The position numbers and the translations under genes were made by a program. From assembly GCA_021324535.1 (NCBI GenBank), contig JAJPIU010000049.1, forward strand, positions 1-33,489: a stretch of 33,489 nt of DNA, in the 5' to 3' direction. Shown here piece after piece: positions 31,999 to 33,489 of the stretch (positions are counted from its first letter, which is position 1; each line of letters begins with the position of its first letter). The notes below the pieces were generated by a model. That model was given only the letters and a program-made list of their open reading frames with translations, ran no database searches and had not been told where the DNA came from. Source of the DNA: Pseudomonadota bacterium. GTDB lineage: Bacteria > Chloroflexota > Ktedonobacteria > Ktedonobacterales > JADMIN01.

Positions 31999-33369
31999 TC
32001 ACAAGACATACGCCTCACGCTGGGTTTGCGCGAAGTCGCGCTGGGGGTCGAACGTAGCGAGGTTGATCGTTTTTCCGCTGAGGGGCGTCGGCAACGCGAC
32101 GGCTCCATCGTGCGCCTGGCCTGTGAGCAGCGCGGCTACCAGCAGCGCGGTGATGGGCGCGTGCATCACTCCGTGGCCAGAAAAGCCAGCGGCATGAATC
32201 AGGTTACTCAGATGTGCGTCGTGGCCGATCAGCGGGCTACCATCGGGCGTGGCGCCATAGTAGCCGCAGGTGGTCGCGGTAATGCCGCCACATTCGTCCA
32301 GGCCAGGGATGAAGTCGCACGCCTGGCGCAGCGTGGCGTAGCCGTAGTTGACCGCCTCGCCGTAGCGTTCCTCGAAGACATCGTGGCGGAAGCCCGGCTG
32401 GACGGCGTCCTGATCCTCGTCGGTGAAGTTTGGCTCAGGCTCGGCAGGATAGGACCAGCCAAAGAGTAGATGGCCGGGGTCTTGTCCGGCCTCCGGGCGC
32501 GAGTGGGCGCCGCGTCCCTCGCCCATGCCGTAGATCGTCATCGGTAGCGCCCGCCAGTTGTCCACACCAGGGATAGGCCGTTGCGCCTGGAAGGCGTAGA
32601 GGTAACGTTTGATGGGCGCGATGGGAAGCTCCATGCCGCCTAATCGTCGGCTGACGCGCGGCGCCCAGGCGTTCGTCGCGTTCACCACCCAATCAACCTC
32701 CATCGGCCCGCGTGTCGTCTCCAGCCGGGTGATGCGTCCGCTATGCGTTTGTGCGCCCGTCACCTCGGTGTTCTCCCACAGGTCGGCGCCAAGTTCCTGC
32801 GCGCGACGAAAGCCCAGAGAATAGATCAGGTCAGGCTTAAGGAAGCCGTCCTGCTGGCAGAAAGTCGCGCCGATCAGATGGTCGGCGGCAAGGTGCGGCC
32901 AGCGCATGTGAACCTGCTCCGGCGTGAGCGTCTCGACGGGCAGTCCCAATGTGACGTGCATTGCAGCGTTGGATTGCCCCTCTTCCCAGGCAGCCTGGGC
33001 GATGCGGCAGGCGTCGAGACGCCAGGGAGGGATGGCGTCAGGATGTTCGTAGAGGAAGAGGTAGCCGTTCTGTGTGATGATGGCTTCGTCGCGCCGGTCG
33101 GCTGGAGTCTGTAGGAGGTCGTGGGCGTTGGCGTACCACCACTCGGAGTACATCATCCCCAGTACGGTCTCCACAACGCCAAACTGCGCGCGGATGCAGG
33201 CGAGCGACCGCTGCGACGAGCCATTGCCGATGCTGGCCTTTTCCAGCGCGATCACCTGATAGCCCTGCTCGGCCAGCGCGACTGAGATGAGCGCGCCGGA
33301 GACGCCGCCGCCGATGACGGCGACACGCTCACACGCCGATTGTGCGCTTCGCCGCGAGCGGTTTGACAT
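31999..33369 (-). CDS. DAO-family FAD-dependent oxidoreductase
   Basis: The family contains glycine, sarcosine and D-amino acid oxidases/dehydrogenases that oxidise secondary or primary amines with FAD. The 456-residue product has the N-terminal FAD-binding [20 protein letters not shown] (residues 16-35, GxGxxG-type) and the acidic end of strand 2 (ALEK). GNGSSQRSLACIRAQFG (about 48-64) resembles sarcosine-oxidase-type loops. VVNATNAWAPRVSRRLG and the C-terminal YYGATPDGSPLIGHDAHLS with AAGFSGHGVMHAPITALL follow. The ATG at 33369 follows AAAGGAG on the minus strand. Substrate cannot be named. The upstream region is a 9-bp tandem repeat, which is unusual. Confidence 0.88.
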   Translation of the reverse strand: MSNRSRRSAQSACERVAVIGGGVSGALISVALAEQGYQVIALEKASIGNGSSQRSLACIRAQFGVVETVLGMMYSEWWYANAHDLLQTPADRRDEAIITQNGYLFLYEHPDAIPPWRLDACRIAQAAWEEGQSNAAMHVTLGLPVETLTPEQVHMRWPHLAADHLIGATFCQQDGFLKPDLIYSLGFRRAQELGADLWENTEVTGAQTHSGRITRLETTRGPMEVDWVVNATNAWAPRVSRRLGGMELPIAPIKRYLYAFQAQRPIPGVDNWRALPMTIYGMGEGRGAHSRPEAGQDPGHLLFGWSYPAEPEPNFTDEDQDAVQPGFRHDVFEERYGEAVNYGYATLRQACDFIPGLDECGGITATTCGYYGATPDGSPLIGHDAHLSNLIHAAGFSGHGVMHAPITALLVAALLTGQAHDGAVALPTPLSGKTINLATFDPQRDFAQTQREAYVL

Positions 33370-33382
33370 AGGGGAGACTCCT

Positions 33383-33489
33383 TTGTCTCACTTGTCTCAC
33401 TTGTCTCACTTGTCTCACTTGTCTCACTTGTCTCACTTGTCTCACTTGTCTCACTTGTCTCACTTGTCTCACTTGTCTCACTTGTCTCA
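33383..33489. repeat. About twelve-copy 9-bp tandem repeat upstream of the oxidoreductase
   Basis: The unit TTGTCTCAC is repeated without change from 33383 to the window edge: eleven full copies plus eight bases, so the array continues beyond the window. On the minus strand the unit is GTGAGACAA, and the last copy runs into the ribosome-binding site AAAGGAG of the oxidoreductase. Each copy contains a GTG that would open a V-R-Q repeat frame; it is out of frame with the oxidoreductase ATG at 33369 and would stop a short way inside that gene. Confidence 0.95.

Noticed and set aside
33383..33489. CRISPR array
   Set aside because: The units are directly adjacent 9-bp copies with no spacers, so this is a simple tandem repeat.

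Overview
The window is a GC-rich bacterial chromosome segment. About two thirds of it (1-21989) is one long forward-strand ribosomal/transcription gene cluster in the classical S10-spc-alpha-L13/S9 order: the end of tuf, then rpsJ-rplC-rplD-rplW-rplB-rpsS-rplV-rpsC-rplP-rpmC-rpsQ-rplN-rplX-rplE-rpsZ-rpsH-rplF-rplR-rpsE-rpmD-rplO-secY-adk-map-infA-rpmJ-rpsM-rpsK-rpsD-rpoA-rplQ-truA-rplM-rpsI. It closes with a strong intrinsic terminator at 21961-21989. No core gene of the cluster is missing. The organism is most likely a Chloroflexota member, perhaps Ktedonobacteria-like. This is an inference from high GC, zinc-type S14, an F420 gamma-glutamyl ligase, frequent GTG/TTG starts and the style of the accessory proteins; it was not tested by any search.

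The most unusual feature of the cluster is that many ribosomal proteins are enlarged by low-complexity, highly charged segments. L3 carries about 110 extra internal residues. L17 carries about 85 and L18 about 45 internal residues. S3 has a tail of about 190 residues, much of it RG/ER-rich with an internal 135-bp-period duplication. S5 has an RGG tail. L5 and S17 have N-terminal extensions. L4, L13, L16, L29 and S17 have extra, mostly acidic or charged C-termini. Conserved cores are intact throughout.

Regulatory structure inside the cluster includes hairpins between tuf and rpsJ and a hairpin at the rplN stop. There is an eight-copy 10-bp tandem repeat just upstream of secY and an extended -10 promoter before infA. 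The infA-rpmJ gap holds a terminator-like hairpin and a perfect 14-bp palindrome, and a structured 423-base gap lies before rpsD.

The remainder (21990-33489) is accessory. In order it holds: a small gene broken by two short tandem duplications (22095-22681); a minus-strand ROK sugar kinase; a four-Cys hypothetical; a 632-residue protein whose C-terminal half looks like a nucleoside-phosphorylase fold; a plus-strand cofE; a minus-strand Cys-containing hypothetical; a minus-strand DUF262-DUF1524(HNH)-HEPN-like protein with its own promoter and terminator (a candidate one-gene defence system); purH; and a DAO-family FAD oxidoreductase. Upstream of the oxidoreductase start lies a roughly 12-copy 9-bp tandem repeat that runs off the window. 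Short tandem duplications (7-14 bp) recur across the window and seem to be a local mutational signature.
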